In this document: positions 50,439 to 60,741 of the stretch, in pieces
How positions within the stretch are numbered: the stretch's first letter is position 1
How the letters are laid out: each line of letters begins with the position of its first letter
Assembly: GCA_028822445.1 (NCBI GenBank)
Contig: JAPKDQ010000003.1
Location: 124,001 to 188,000 of the forward strand
DNA: 64,000 nucleotides
DNA from: Rhodospirillaceae bacterium
GTDB taxonomy: Bacteria; Pseudomonadota; Alphaproteobacteria; Rhodospirillales; Rhodospirillaceae
Direction: 5' to 3'
The notes under the pieces: generated by a model
Database searches by the model: none
Told to the model about the DNA's origin: nothing
The model's input: the letters and a program-made list of their open reading frames with translations, nothing else
Translations under genes and position numbers: made by a program

Positions 50439-50504
50439 AAGCTTCCATTGATAATGGGTCACCTACACCCATTATCAATCAGCTGGCTTAGTGCTGAAGC
50501 TTGT
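50439..50504. repeat. nested inverted repeat
   Basis: Inner arms ATTGATAATGGGT (50448-50460) / ACCCATTATCAAT (50468-50480); outer arms CAAGCTTC (50439-50446) / GAAGCTTG (50497-50504). Confidence 0.8.
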
Positions 50505-50826
50505 TTGCAGACATGGCTAGTGTACCCATGCTGGGATTTGCTTGTTTAAAACGCAGTGTCCGCGTCTAGCAATGGATATAGGGATTGCCAATCAAATTAC
50601 TGAGTTCTTTACGAAATTCCATCAGAAAGACCTTGGTTACCTCATCGAAGAAGAGAGTCGGGATACTTATCCCAGGCTCAAGGTTACCTTGATGAGTTGT
50701 CTCAGAATCATTAACTAGAAATTTGAGTACCCTTGGGGCTTGATTGGTAAAGACACTCAGATTGCGAACGTCTAACCGGAATTACCCATCTCGGCTAAGT
50801 TAGCCGCGGCTGCTTTGCTGATTTCA

Positions 50827-52044
50827 CTACCGTAACCTTGCCCTATTAATTAAGGATAAGATTAAAATATTAATCGCTGAATAACCCAATAAACTGATCG
50901 CTATGGGGCCCAGGCTCATATCAAAGTAAGAATAAACTCCTATCATCACGCATAGCGCGAGGCGAGTGATCTCCATTGTAAAGCCTTGTTTTCCATCAAG
51001 CCAAAGAGATGTGCAGTACATAGTAAAAGCCATCATGCTGACCGTAACCCAGAGTTGTTGATAATTTAGCTCACCGCTTTCTAGCAGCACCAATCCCACA
51101 TATGCCAAAGCAATGAGTTGAAAAACTGAGTACATTTTTATTTTCCCAGATACTTCAGGATTGTATTTCTGGAAAGTTTGAGAATTAAATTCATCTTTAG
51201 CTGGTTGGTTAGGAAGGCTCTTAGGTTTCCAGCCCGTTCTTGCAAAGAGCACTAGAAATTTTTCTTTCCAGTTCTGCGCATACCAGATGTCTTTTACGAT
51301 ATTTGTGTAAATGTGTAGATTGGCCCAAATAGGATTAAAAGTATTTAACGCACCCCTGATTCCATAAATTGGTGCCTCGTTATCGTCCTCTTCTTTAAAA
51401 GTGCCAAACATCCTGTCCCAGATAATAAAAACGCCCCCATAGTTCTTATCAATGTAATTATCATTTTGTGCATGATGAACTCTGTGATTTGAGGCGGTGA
51501 CAAAAAACTTCTCATACCAGCCAAGCTTTGGAATGTGCTCACTGTGTACCCAGAATTGATAAATTAAGTTGATGGATGCAACGCTGACAAATACATAGGA
51601 AGGAACGCCCAATAAAAATACAGGTATGTAAAACACCCAGGTAACAAATGCTCCGGTTCCAGTCTGCCTTAATGCGGTGCTGAGATTGTAGTCCTCACTT
51701 TGATGGTGGGCTACATGCGAAGCCCAGAAAATTTGTCTCTCGTGACTGATTCTATGAAACCAGTAATAACAAAAATCATAAAAAACGAATGCAAAAGCCC
51801 AAACTATTGGAGAGGAAGAATCCATTCTCCATAAAGCGTACTGAGTCTCGATTGCATAAAATACATAGCCACCAATACCAATAATAATAAGTTTGTTAGC
51901 CGACCTTAAAGAGCCCATAAAAAGGCTGCTAATCGCATCATTGAGGCGATAAGTATTCTTCCTTTTTATGATGCCATATGCCAGCTCAATTAATATTGCT
52001 AGCAAAAAGAACGGGACTGCATAAGGAACATAATCCATAGCCAA
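50827..52044 (-). CDS. sterol desaturase / fatty acid hydroxylase family protein
   Basis: 405 aa; histidine motifs WFHRISHERQIFWASHVAHHQSEDYN and ASNHRVHHAQN; multiple TM segments. Confidence 0.9.
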   Translation of the reverse strand: MAMDYVPYAVPFFLLAILIELAYGIIKRKNTYRLNDAISSLFMGSLRSANKLIIIGIGGYVFYAIETQYALWRMDSSSPIVWAFAFVFYDFCYYWFHRISHERQIFWASHVAHHQSEDYNLSTALRQTGTGAFVTWVFYIPVFLLGVPSYVFVSVASINLIYQFWVHSEHIPKLGWYEKFFVTASNHRVHHAQNDNYIDKNYGGVFIIWDRMFGTFKEEDDNEAPIYGIRGALNTFNPIWANLHIYTNIVKDIWYAQNWKEKFLVLFARTGWKPKSLPNQPAKDEFNSQTFQKYNPEVSGKIKMYSVFQLIALAYVGLVLLESGELNYQQLWVTVSMMAFTMYCTSLWLDGKQGFTMEITRLALCVMIGVYSYFDMSLGPIAISLLGYSAINILILSLINRARLR

Positions 52045-52063
52045 ATCATAGAATTAGATTTAT

Positions 52064-52074
52064 TCCCACTCAAT
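52064..52074 (-). repeat. att-like duplicate of guaA 3'-end core
   Basis: TCCCACTCAAT here and at 52243-52253 (inside guaA 3' end); minus-strand reading ACT ATT GAG TGG GAA TAA = TIEWE*, as in GuaA. Confidence 0.65.
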
Positions 52075-52238
52075 AGTAGTCATAAAATAACTCTAGTAGG
52101 GGCATTGGCTTTCGAGTGCCAAGATAGAGTTTACAAGTGACGAAATGGCGTGGGTATAAGGATTTCAGTACTGTTAAAAGGGTTAAGGTTTTTTGTAACT
52201 AACAACCTTCTCAACGTTAGAGGCTTGTGAATTAATGT

Positions 52239-53792
52239 CTACTCCCACTCAATCGTGCCGGGGGGCTTGGATGTGACATCATAGGTCACACGATTAACGC
52301 CCTTCACCTCGTTTATAATTCGGTTTGCCACACGACCCAAGAATTCCATATCAAAGTGGAAGTAATCCGCTGTCATACCGTCTGTCGATGTGACCGCCCT
52401 GAGTGCCAAGGCATAGTCGTAAGATCGTCTATCACCCATCACCCCAACCGTGCGCACAGGCAGAAGCACCGCGAATGCTTGCCAGATCGAATCGTATAGA
52501 CCAGCGTTTCTTATCTCCTCAAGATAAATCGCGTCCGCTTTGCGTAAAGTATCCAACTTCTCTTTGGTGATCTCTTGGCCTGGAATGCGGATTGCTAATC
52601 CTGGCCCTGGGAACGGATGCCGCCCGACCATCGTGTCCGGCAAACCCAGTTCGCGTCCAAGGTCGCGAACCTCATCTTTGAACAATTCACGCAAGGGCTC
52701 GACCAAATCCATGTTCATCCGGTCAGGTAAGCCGCCGACGTTATGGTGAGATTTAATCGTAACGCTTGGCCCTCCCGCAAAAGATACACTCTCAATCACG
52801 TCGGGGTATAGGGTGCCCTGTGCTAGGAAGTCTGCTCCACCGACTTTCTTAGCCTCCGCTTCAAAAACATCAATGAACGTCGCACCGATAATTTTACGTT
52901 TCTCTTCCGGGTCCGTCTTTCCCGCAAGCTTGCCGAGGAATAGGTCTTCGGCGTCGTTCAAGACGAGGTTAATATTGAATTGGTCGCGGAACACTTCGAT
53001 CACTTGCTCGGTTTCACCAGCCCTCATTAAGCCGTGGTCTACCAACACACAGGTTAACTGATCGCCAATAGCTTCATGCAGCAACGCCGCCACCACTGAA
53101 GAATCAACTCCGCCTGAAAGCCCACAGATTACCCGGCCCTCACCAACTTGGGCCTTCACCGCAGCGATAGCCTGCTCCTTGAACGCGGCCATCGTCCAAT
53201 CGCCAGTAGCACCACAGATTTTATGGGTAAAATTCTCAATTAGCGCTGCACCCTGCGGGGTATGAACCACTTCTGGATGGAACTGCACGCCATAGAAATT
53301 ACGCGCCTCGTCCGCAATCGCCGCAAACGGGGCACCGTCAGAGGTCCCCACCACTTTAAATCCGTCCGGCAGCAAGTTCACACGGTCACCGTGGCTCATC
53401 CACACTTGCTCGTGGTCACCCTGAGCCCAAACATCATCGAATAATGCACAGACAGCCGTCACATCTAAAAAGGCCCGGCCAAATTCGCGATGATCGGCGT
53501 CTTCGACCTGGCCACCCAGTTGAGCAACCATCGTTTGCTGGCCGTAACAAATTCCGAGGATTGGCAGACCCATATCGAACAGGCCTTGGGGAAGCCGGGG
53601 CGTGTCATCACCGATAACAGAGGCAGGGCCACCGGACACAATAACACCGCACGGATCATAGCGCCGAATGCTGTCTTCTGTGACTTTGTTGAACGGATGC
53701 ACCTCAGAATAAACACCGCTTTCGCGCACGCGCCGAGCGATCAACTGGGTCACTTGAGACCCAAAGTCGATGATGAGAATACGGTCAGTCAT
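52239..53792 (-). CDS. guaA: GMP synthase (glutamine-hydrolysing)
   Basis: 517 aa; [37 protein letters not shown]-term KPPGTIEWE. Confidence 0.98.
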   Translation of the reverse strand: MTDRILIIDFGSQVTQLIARRVRESGVYSEVHPFNKVTEDSIRRYDPCGVIVSGGPASVIGDDTPRLPQGLFDMGLPILGICYGQQTMVAQLGGQVEDADHREFGRAFLDVTAVCALFDDVWAQGDHEQVWMSHGDRVNLLPDGFKVVGTSDGAPFAAIADEARNFYGVQFHPEVVHTPQGAALIENFTHKICGATGDWTMAAFKEQAIAAVKAQVGEGRVICGLSGGVDSSVVAALLHEAIGDQLTCVLVDHGLMRAGETEQVIEVFRDQFNINLVLNDAEDLFLGKLAGKTDPEEKRKIIGATFIDVFEAEAKKVGGADFLAQGTLYPDVIESVSFAGGPSVTIKSHHNVGGLPDRMNMDLVEPLRELFKDEVRDLGRELGLPDTMVGRHPFPGPGLAIRIPGQEITKEKLDTLRKADAIYLEEIRNAGLYDSIWQAFAVLLPVRTVGVMGDRRSYDYALALRAVTSTDGMTADYFHFDMEFLGRVANRIINEVKGVNRVTYDVTSKPPGTIEWE

Positions 53793-53827
53793 AAAAGCAC
53801 TTCATGAATATTGAGGTAAAAACGAGC

Positions 53828-55141
53828 CTAGCCTTCGGCCTTACGCTGAAGGATGGCAATGAAAAACCCATCAGTTTGGTGCCGGCGCGGCGACAGGCGC
53901 AAGAACTTCCCACGTCCAGGATATCTCGTCCCAAGCACAACCTTCCAGATGTCTCCGACCGACAAAGACCGGAAATGTTCATGGCGCTCAAGAAAGTGCT
54001 CAATGCGGTCTTCATTTTCTTGCCGCAGCAACGAACATGTCACATAGACTAGGCGACCGCCCGGCTTAACCATGCGCCCGCCCTGGGTCAGCAAAACATC
54101 TTGCTCTTCAATATATTTACTGAGGTCTTTCGGTGTGAGCCGCCAGCGGGCATCAGGGCTCCTGCGCCACGCACCCGTACCAGAGCACGGCGCATCAACA
54201 AGCACACGGTCAAAACTCTTCCGGCGCTTGTGCAGCCAGTTCGTATTCTCTGGATCAAGCACGCGCGTCGTCACCGAGAACACACCGGCGCGTTTAAGGC
54301 GCTGCTTAGATCTATTTAAACGTCTAGGCTCATTATCCGTGGCAACGATCCGGCCATGACCGCCCATTGATGCAGCCATCGCTAGCGTTTTTCCGCCACC
54401 GCCCGCACAAAGATCAAGGACGTCGTGATCTGACCGCACGTCAACTAAAAGGGATGCTAGCTGCGACCCCTCATCCTGCACTTCTATTAGCCCCTCTTTA
54501 AAGGCCTTGCTGTTCCCCAGAATAGTACGCTCTGACATGCGCAAGCCGATGGGTGACCACTCGGTCTTTTTGACCTTTAGGCCCTCAGCCTCTAATGCCG
54601 TCGCAGCAGCGACACGGTCTCCTTTAAGCGTATTCACGCGAAGGTCGACGGGCGCCTCCAAAGACAGGGCCATGAGTTCATTCTCGGCCTGGTCACCGAA
54701 CAAATCTGTAAAATAGGGCCATAGCCAGTCAGGGCACTCTGTCGCCACATGAGACGGCATGTCATCGAGCGAACGAGCCGAGGCCTCTGTAAGAGCTCCC
54801 CGCTCCGCTTTATCCAATGTCGCGGGCGCATATCCCTCACCGGTACAAAGCCCATCGATAGTCGAGAGTTCTTGTCCCTCATTGAAGACGCTATCTGCAA
54901 GCACGAGAAGGCGCGGCGTTGGCTTGTCCTGGCCGAGGCGCCACCCAAGCCTGCTGCGCATTCTTACGGTACGCCAGAGGCGGCTAGAAATATCGCGGCG
55001 GTCTTTCGATCCAATGTAGCGCCGCATGCGGAAATAACTGCGGACGACGCCATCGCCTGCGGCCGAATCAGCATCCATAGCCGATAAGACTTCAACGGCG
55101 GCTTGAAGGCGCGCGGCGGGTGTCATAAGCGGGGAACCCAA
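53828..55141 (-). CDS. RsmB/NOP family class I rRNA (cytosine-5) methyltransferase
   Basis: 437 aa; DLCAGGGGKTLAMAA, VDAPCSGTGAWRRSPDARW, YVTCSLLRQENEDRI. Confidence 0.92.
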   Translation of the reverse strand: MGSPLMTPAARLQAAVEVLSAMDADSAAGDGVVRSYFRMRRYIGSKDRRDISSRLWRTVRMRSRLGWRLGQDKPTPRLLVLADSVFNEGQELSTIDGLCTGEGYAPATLDKAERGALTEASARSLDDMPSHVATECPDWLWPYFTDLFGDQAENELMALSLEAPVDLRVNTLKGDRVAAATALEAEGLKVKKTEWSPIGLRMSERTILGNSKAFKEGLIEVQDEGSQLASLLVDVRSDHDVLDLCAGGGGKTLAMAASMGGHGRIVATDNEPRRLNRSKQRLKRAGVFSVTTRVLDPENTNWLHKRRKSFDRVLVDAPCSGTGAWRRSPDARWRLTPKDLSKYIEEQDVLLTQGGRMVKPGGRLVYVTCSLLRQENEDRIEHFLERHEHFRSLSVGDIWKVVLGTRYPGRGKFLRLSPRRHQTDGFFIAILQRKAEG

Positions 55142-55159
55142 ACCGACACAAGGGCCGGG

Positions 55160-56653
<1,494 letters not shown>

Positions 56654-56703
56654 TTATCGCACACTTCTCTTTACCCCTCAAGGCACCGACAGCGCCTAAA
56701 TGA

Positions 56704-57393
56704 CTATTCTTTGAATCCCATGGCAACCACATACATCTCCGCCGATTCCTTGCGGCTCGACGGAGGCTTAGCGTGGGCTACCTTGGCACAGCGGGTCTTC
56801 ATAGACTTAAGCAACGAACCCTCTGCACCACCCTGAAAAACCTTACAAACGAAAACTCCGCCGGGGGCGAGGACTTCTTCAGCGAACGACCAGGCCGCTT
56901 CCATGAGAGCGACGATTCGAAGGTGATCAGTTTGGGAGTGCCCCATCGCTGGCGCCGCCATATCTGAGAGGATGATATCGACCGGGCCACCCAGTGCCTC
57001 TTTGAGCCGCTCTAGGGCATCCATATCCATGAAGTCGAAGGTCATGCAGGTTGCGCCCGCGACCTCTTCCCATTCTCGAATATCAAGCGCCACTACCTGA
57101 CCTTTTGGTCCAACGCGATCAACAGCGATTTGGGTCCAACCGCCTGGAGCGGCGCCCAGGTCAATGACACGCGAGCCCTTTTTGAGGAATTTGAACCGTT
57201 CATCTAGCTCAATCAGCTTGAAGGCGGCACGGGACCTGTACCCAGCCGCCTGCGCCTGACGTACGTAAGGGTCGTTGAGTTGGCGTTTTAACCAGCGCGT
57301 TGACGATGACTTACGCCCCTTCGCGGTTTTAACGCGGACACTAAGTCCGCGTCCGCTGCCGTTCCCCGATACCGACCCTTGCTTTTTTGTCAT
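56704..57393 (-). CDS. rlmE: 23S rRNA (uridine-2'-O-) methyltransferase
   Basis: 229 aa; SRAAFKLIELDERF, VIDLGAAPGGWTQIA, DIILSDMAAPAMG. Confidence 0.95.
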   Translation of the reverse strand: MTKKQGSVSGNGSGRGLSVRVKTAKGRKSSSTRWLKRQLNDPYVRQAQAAGYRSRAAFKLIELDERFKFLKKGSRVIDLGAAPGGWTQIAVDRVGPKGQVVALDIREWEEVAGATCMTFDFMDMDALERLKEALGGPVDIILSDMAAPAMGHSQTDHLRIVALMEAAWSFAEEVLAPGGVFVCKVFQGGAEGSLLKSMKTRCAKVAHAKPPSSRKESAEMYVVAMGFKE

Positions 57394-57405
57394 ATCGCGC
57401 CGGCC

Positions 57406-58497
57406 CTAGCCTACGGAAACGGATGAAGTTACCGACGCCTGATAAGACGTCGCGTGCAGCATGTCCATCAGCATTCCTTCTCGCAGCCCTCTATCTGCCA
57501 CACGCAATTGACCTACGGGCCATAGCCGACAAATCGCTTCAAGAATCGCACAGCCACCGAGAACCAAATCTGCGCGCTGCCATCCAATGCATGGTTCAGC
57601 CGCGCGCTGCTGCAGGCTCATGTGACAGAGAGAACGGCTGTGTCCAATAAGTGTCTCAAAATCCAATGTGATGCCATCAACGGCCGTACGGTCATATCGA
57701 GGTAGCTCCAGGTGGATCCCGCCGAGGGTCGTCACCGTGCCAGACGTTCCGATCATTTGGGTTTCTCCGGCCAAAACGCGCGCCCGGATACCATGCTGTT
57801 GTTCAAATGGACCCAGCAGGCGCCCAACTCTGATCGCAACTTCTTCATAGGTGCGTTCGCATAAATCGCCGCCGCCGCAATCTTCCGCGACGGTTAAAAC
57901 ACCCAGTGGCATGGAAATACAGCCGAGAATTTCCATTGATTTAACATCTCCGACTCGGACGAAAAGAACTTCTGTGCTGCCACCACCAATATCAAAGATA
58001 ACGGCATAGGGAACACCTGGGTCAATTAGTGACGAGCATCCTTTTAACGCAAGCCCCGCCTCCTCATCCGCCGATATGATTTCTAGGGTGATGCCCGTTT
58101 CGTCGTGAACGCGATCGACAAACTCACCACAGTTTTCAGCCCGCCTACAGGCCTCCGTCGCAACCTGACGAGACACCGTGACCCCGCATTTATCCATTTT
58201 ATCTGCGCAGCACTTCAGGGCCTCAACCGTTCGGTCCATCGCAGCCTTGGACAACAAACCAGACGCACTAAGGCCTTCACCAAGACGCGTGATCCTGGAA
58301 AAAGAATCGACGACGGAAAAATCTTGTTCTTGCGGACGAGCCACGAGCATACGGCAGTTGTTCGTGCCGAGATCAACCGCGGCAAGAACAGCTTCGGGAC
58401 AATTGCGCCCCTCATCAAACGGTCCGTTCAACCGTTTGCCCTCGCCTAAATGCGAACGGGCCACGCAAATCCTCTCTATAGGACTGCACCTGCACAA
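57406..58497 (-). CDS. Ppx/GppA family exopolyphosphatase
   Basis: 363 aa; AAVDLGTNNCRMLVA, VIFDIGGGSTEVLFV, MIGTSGTVTTLGGI. Confidence 0.93.
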   Translation of the reverse strand: MCRCSPIERICVARSHLGEGKRLNGPFDEGRNCPEAVLAAVDLGTNNCRMLVARPQEQDFSVVDSFSRITRLGEGLSASGLLSKAAMDRTVEALKCCADKMDKCGVTVSRQVATEACRRAENCGEFVDRVHDETGITLEIISADEEAGLALKGCSSLIDPGVPYAVIFDIGGGSTEVLFVRVGDVKSMEILGCISMPLGVLTVAEDCGGGDLCERTYEEVAIRVGRLLGPFEQQHGIRARVLAGETQMIGTSGTVTTLGGIHLELPRYDRTAVDGITLDFETLIGHSRSLCHMSLQQRAAEPCIGWQRADLVLGGCAILEAICRLWPVGQLRVADRGLREGMLMDMLHATSYQASVTSSVSVG

Positions 58498-58859
58498 TGG
58501 CCGATACAGAATTATCTCTGTGAGCCATGGTACCGCCGGGTTGCAGGGCGCGGCAAGGGCGGAAACTAAACTCTAGTTATCCAGGAACCGACGAATGTGG
58601 ATGCAAATCTCGTCCGTATGAAGATCAACCAAGCCCTGCCCCATATAAGGCAGTTCGATAGACGACCCCTTAGGGACCAATTTTTCTAAGCCAACAGATT
58701 TTTCGCCCTGGGGGTGCCGTACACAGAACAAACGCAGGCTGGAAAAGGCGGGGAAGGGTCTGTGCCCGCCCATGGCAGCCACAACCGTAGCCATCGCAAT
58801 GCTTGAGGGTGGACTTTGATATATACAATAGAGCGAGCACTTTGTTTTTGTGTCTGAAC

Positions 58860-58961
58860 CTACAGCCTTAGACCGACAAGCAGCTGGCCATCGGGACCAT
58901 TTAAAAACCGGCGCTTAACGCCCGGATAAAGTTGCCAGAGCCGTCTGCCGCTCTCGTCCAT
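58860..58961 (-). CDS. possible small protein (33 aa) downstream of MFS gene
   Basis: MDESGRRLWQLYPGVKRRFLNGPDGQLLVGLRL; ATG 7 nt after MFS stop codon. Confidence 0.3.
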   Translation of the reverse strand: MDESGRRLWQLYPGVKRRFLNGPDGQLLVGLRL

Positions 58962-58968
58962 AGGACAC

Positions 58969-60168
58969 TCACTTAGCCGAAGAATCCTGAGCCAGTTCGT
59001 CAGGAAGAGCGCGCACGAATCGAACCGCTTGGATCACAATCACCAAAAGCAAAGTAACCATCAATGTATAAACACCGAAGAATCCAAATTCCTGAAGCGC
59101 CACACCCGCAAGAAGTGTGCCAACAATACGACCCGCAAGCTGCGTGGACGTGGCCAACCCTTGAACCGTACCCTGCATGCCATCAGGCGCATGCCGGGCT
59201 AGAACACTAATCAGAACGGTCCCCCATAGCGGACTGGAAATAGACAATACGAACAACCACGCCCAGGCAAAGGCACTCCCCGATGACAGCAAGAAACCGC
59301 ATAAGGCGATAACATCAACCGTTGCTGCGTAGGCCAGCGTCCTCTCTTCACCAAAGCGTTTAGTCATCGGCCCAATCAAACCAAATGTAGTAATCAGAAA
59401 AGCGATACTGAGGCCCGCAAACCCAAAGCTCACGAGCTGTGGCGTCCAATCCACTGAAATGCCCCAATACGGATAGGCCAACTGCTCGGCATTCATCTTA
59501 AAGCCGCTAATCCAAATCATGAGCACCAGTGGCCATAGCGCCGGAGTAGACGATAACGCTTTTAGTTTTCTGCCCATTGACCCCTTGGGCGGGGACTTTT
59601 TGGGTGCCTCCCCGTTTTCTTTCGACTGCGGTTCTTCTAGAAAAAAGAAGACCCCGGCGGCTGCGACGATAGATAAGCTTGCTGCTGCAAGGCACGGCAA
59701 AAACTGTGAAAAGGTGTTTGCATCACTTCCCATTAGGAACCCGCCAATCGTCGGGCCAATCGCGAGACCTATCCCCATAGCACCAAACACTTGGCCCATA
59801 GCCTTGGCTCTATTCTGCCCCGCACTCACAATCGCTACATAGGCAAGCGCAATCGAAACAGATCCGTGAAAAACACCTTGAAGAACGCGCGTGGCGTAGA
59901 GAGCAGTCAGTGAATCGGCGAAGGCAAACGCAATAAATGATAGGGCCGTGCCACCCAAGGTGCATGTCAACGCGCGACGACGGCCGATACTATCGCTTAA
60001 ACGCCCCCATAACGGATTCCCGAAAATGCCGACCAGCGGCATTAAGGTAAAAAGAAGCGCTACTTCAAATTCAGACGCCCCATATCGCTGACCAAGGAAT
60101 GGGAGCATGGGCACGACCAAACTCACGGGGATCGCGTTAATAGCCACAGCGGCCAGAAGAATGGGCAT
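58969..60168 (-). CDS. MFS transporter (TetA/multidrug-like)
   Basis: 399 aa; GNPLWGRLSDSIGRRRAL motif, 12-TM pattern. Confidence 0.92.
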   Translation of the reverse strand: MPILLAAVAINAIPVSLVVPMLPFLGQRYGASEFEVALLFTLMPLVGIFGNPLWGRLSDSIGRRRALTCTLGGTALSFIAFAFADSLTALYATRVLQGVFHGSVSIALAYVAIVSAGQNRAKAMGQVFGAMGIGLAIGPTIGGFLMGSDANTFSQFLPCLAAASLSIVAAAGVFFFLEEPQSKENGEAPKKSPPKGSMGRKLKALSSTPALWPLVLMIWISGFKMNAEQLAYPYWGISVDWTPQLVSFGFAGLSIAFLITTFGLIGPMTKRFGEERTLAYAATVDVIALCGFLLSSGSAFAWAWLFVLSISSPLWGTVLISVLARHAPDGMQGTVQGLATSTQLAGRIVGTLLAGVALQEFGFFGVYTLMVTLLLVIVIQAVRFVRALPDELAQDSSAK

Positions 60169-60428
60169 GAAGTAAAAAATCCTAACTGAGAATTCCCAAC
60201 TTGCGGGGCAGAGAGCTCAGGAACAACAAACCCAAAGCCCATATCCGCGTGTCGGTTGACCTCGAGGTAAGGAAAGCTTGAAAATAAGCGTTGGAGCGAA
60301 AAGCTTGAAAACACGCGCTGAATGACTAGGATGCGCCGCGTTCTGGGACGGTGAAGCCATTTTTTCAGATGGCTGGTGCTAACCCAACAGTCTCACTTTA
60401 TATTAAAGTACTAAGAGGTCGCTCCTAG

Positions 60429-60502
60429 TGGGGGATAGTTTAACGGTAGAACTGCGGACTCTGACTCCGTCGGTCCTGGTTCGAATCCAGGTCCCCCAGC
60501 CA
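60429..60502 (+). tRNA. tRNA-Gln (anticodon CTG)
   Basis: TGGGGGATAGTTTAACGGTAGAACTGCGGACTCTGACTCCGTCGGTCCTGGTTCGAATCCAGGTCCCCCAGCCA; acceptor TGGGGGA/TCCCCCA, anticodon loop CTCTGAC, GGTTCGAATCC T-arm, encoded CCA. Confidence 0.97.
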
Positions 60503-60667
60503 CCACTCTAGTCAAACTATCTGTCCATCCGGATTTCCTGCTTTGACCCTAGTGTCTATAGCATGGACCGATCCAAACCATTATTTTCTATGATCTAAAA
60601 CCTGAATAGAAAACAAGATCCGTCACAAATTCACGACAGTGTCATATAGATAAAATACCTCTCAATT

Positions 60668-60686
60668 AATAATGAGAATGACTTGC
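60668..60686 (+). promoter_or_regulatory. candidate Fur-box-like operator upstream of TonB receptor
   Basis: AATAATGAGAATGACTTGC matches GATAATGATAATCATTATC at 13 of 19 positions; 56 bp upstream of the ORF start. Confidence 0.5.
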
Positions 60687-60741
60687 ATTTGCATTTAATG
60701 TACGATATCTCCTCGCCCATCAGAAACAAAGGGCGATAGCT

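Noticed and set aside
58573-58794. 73-aa ORF downstream of the MFS gene
   Set aside because: C-terminus faintly resembles an alpha/beta-hydrolase end (IRRFLDN), but there is no nucleophile motif or length support; left unannotated.
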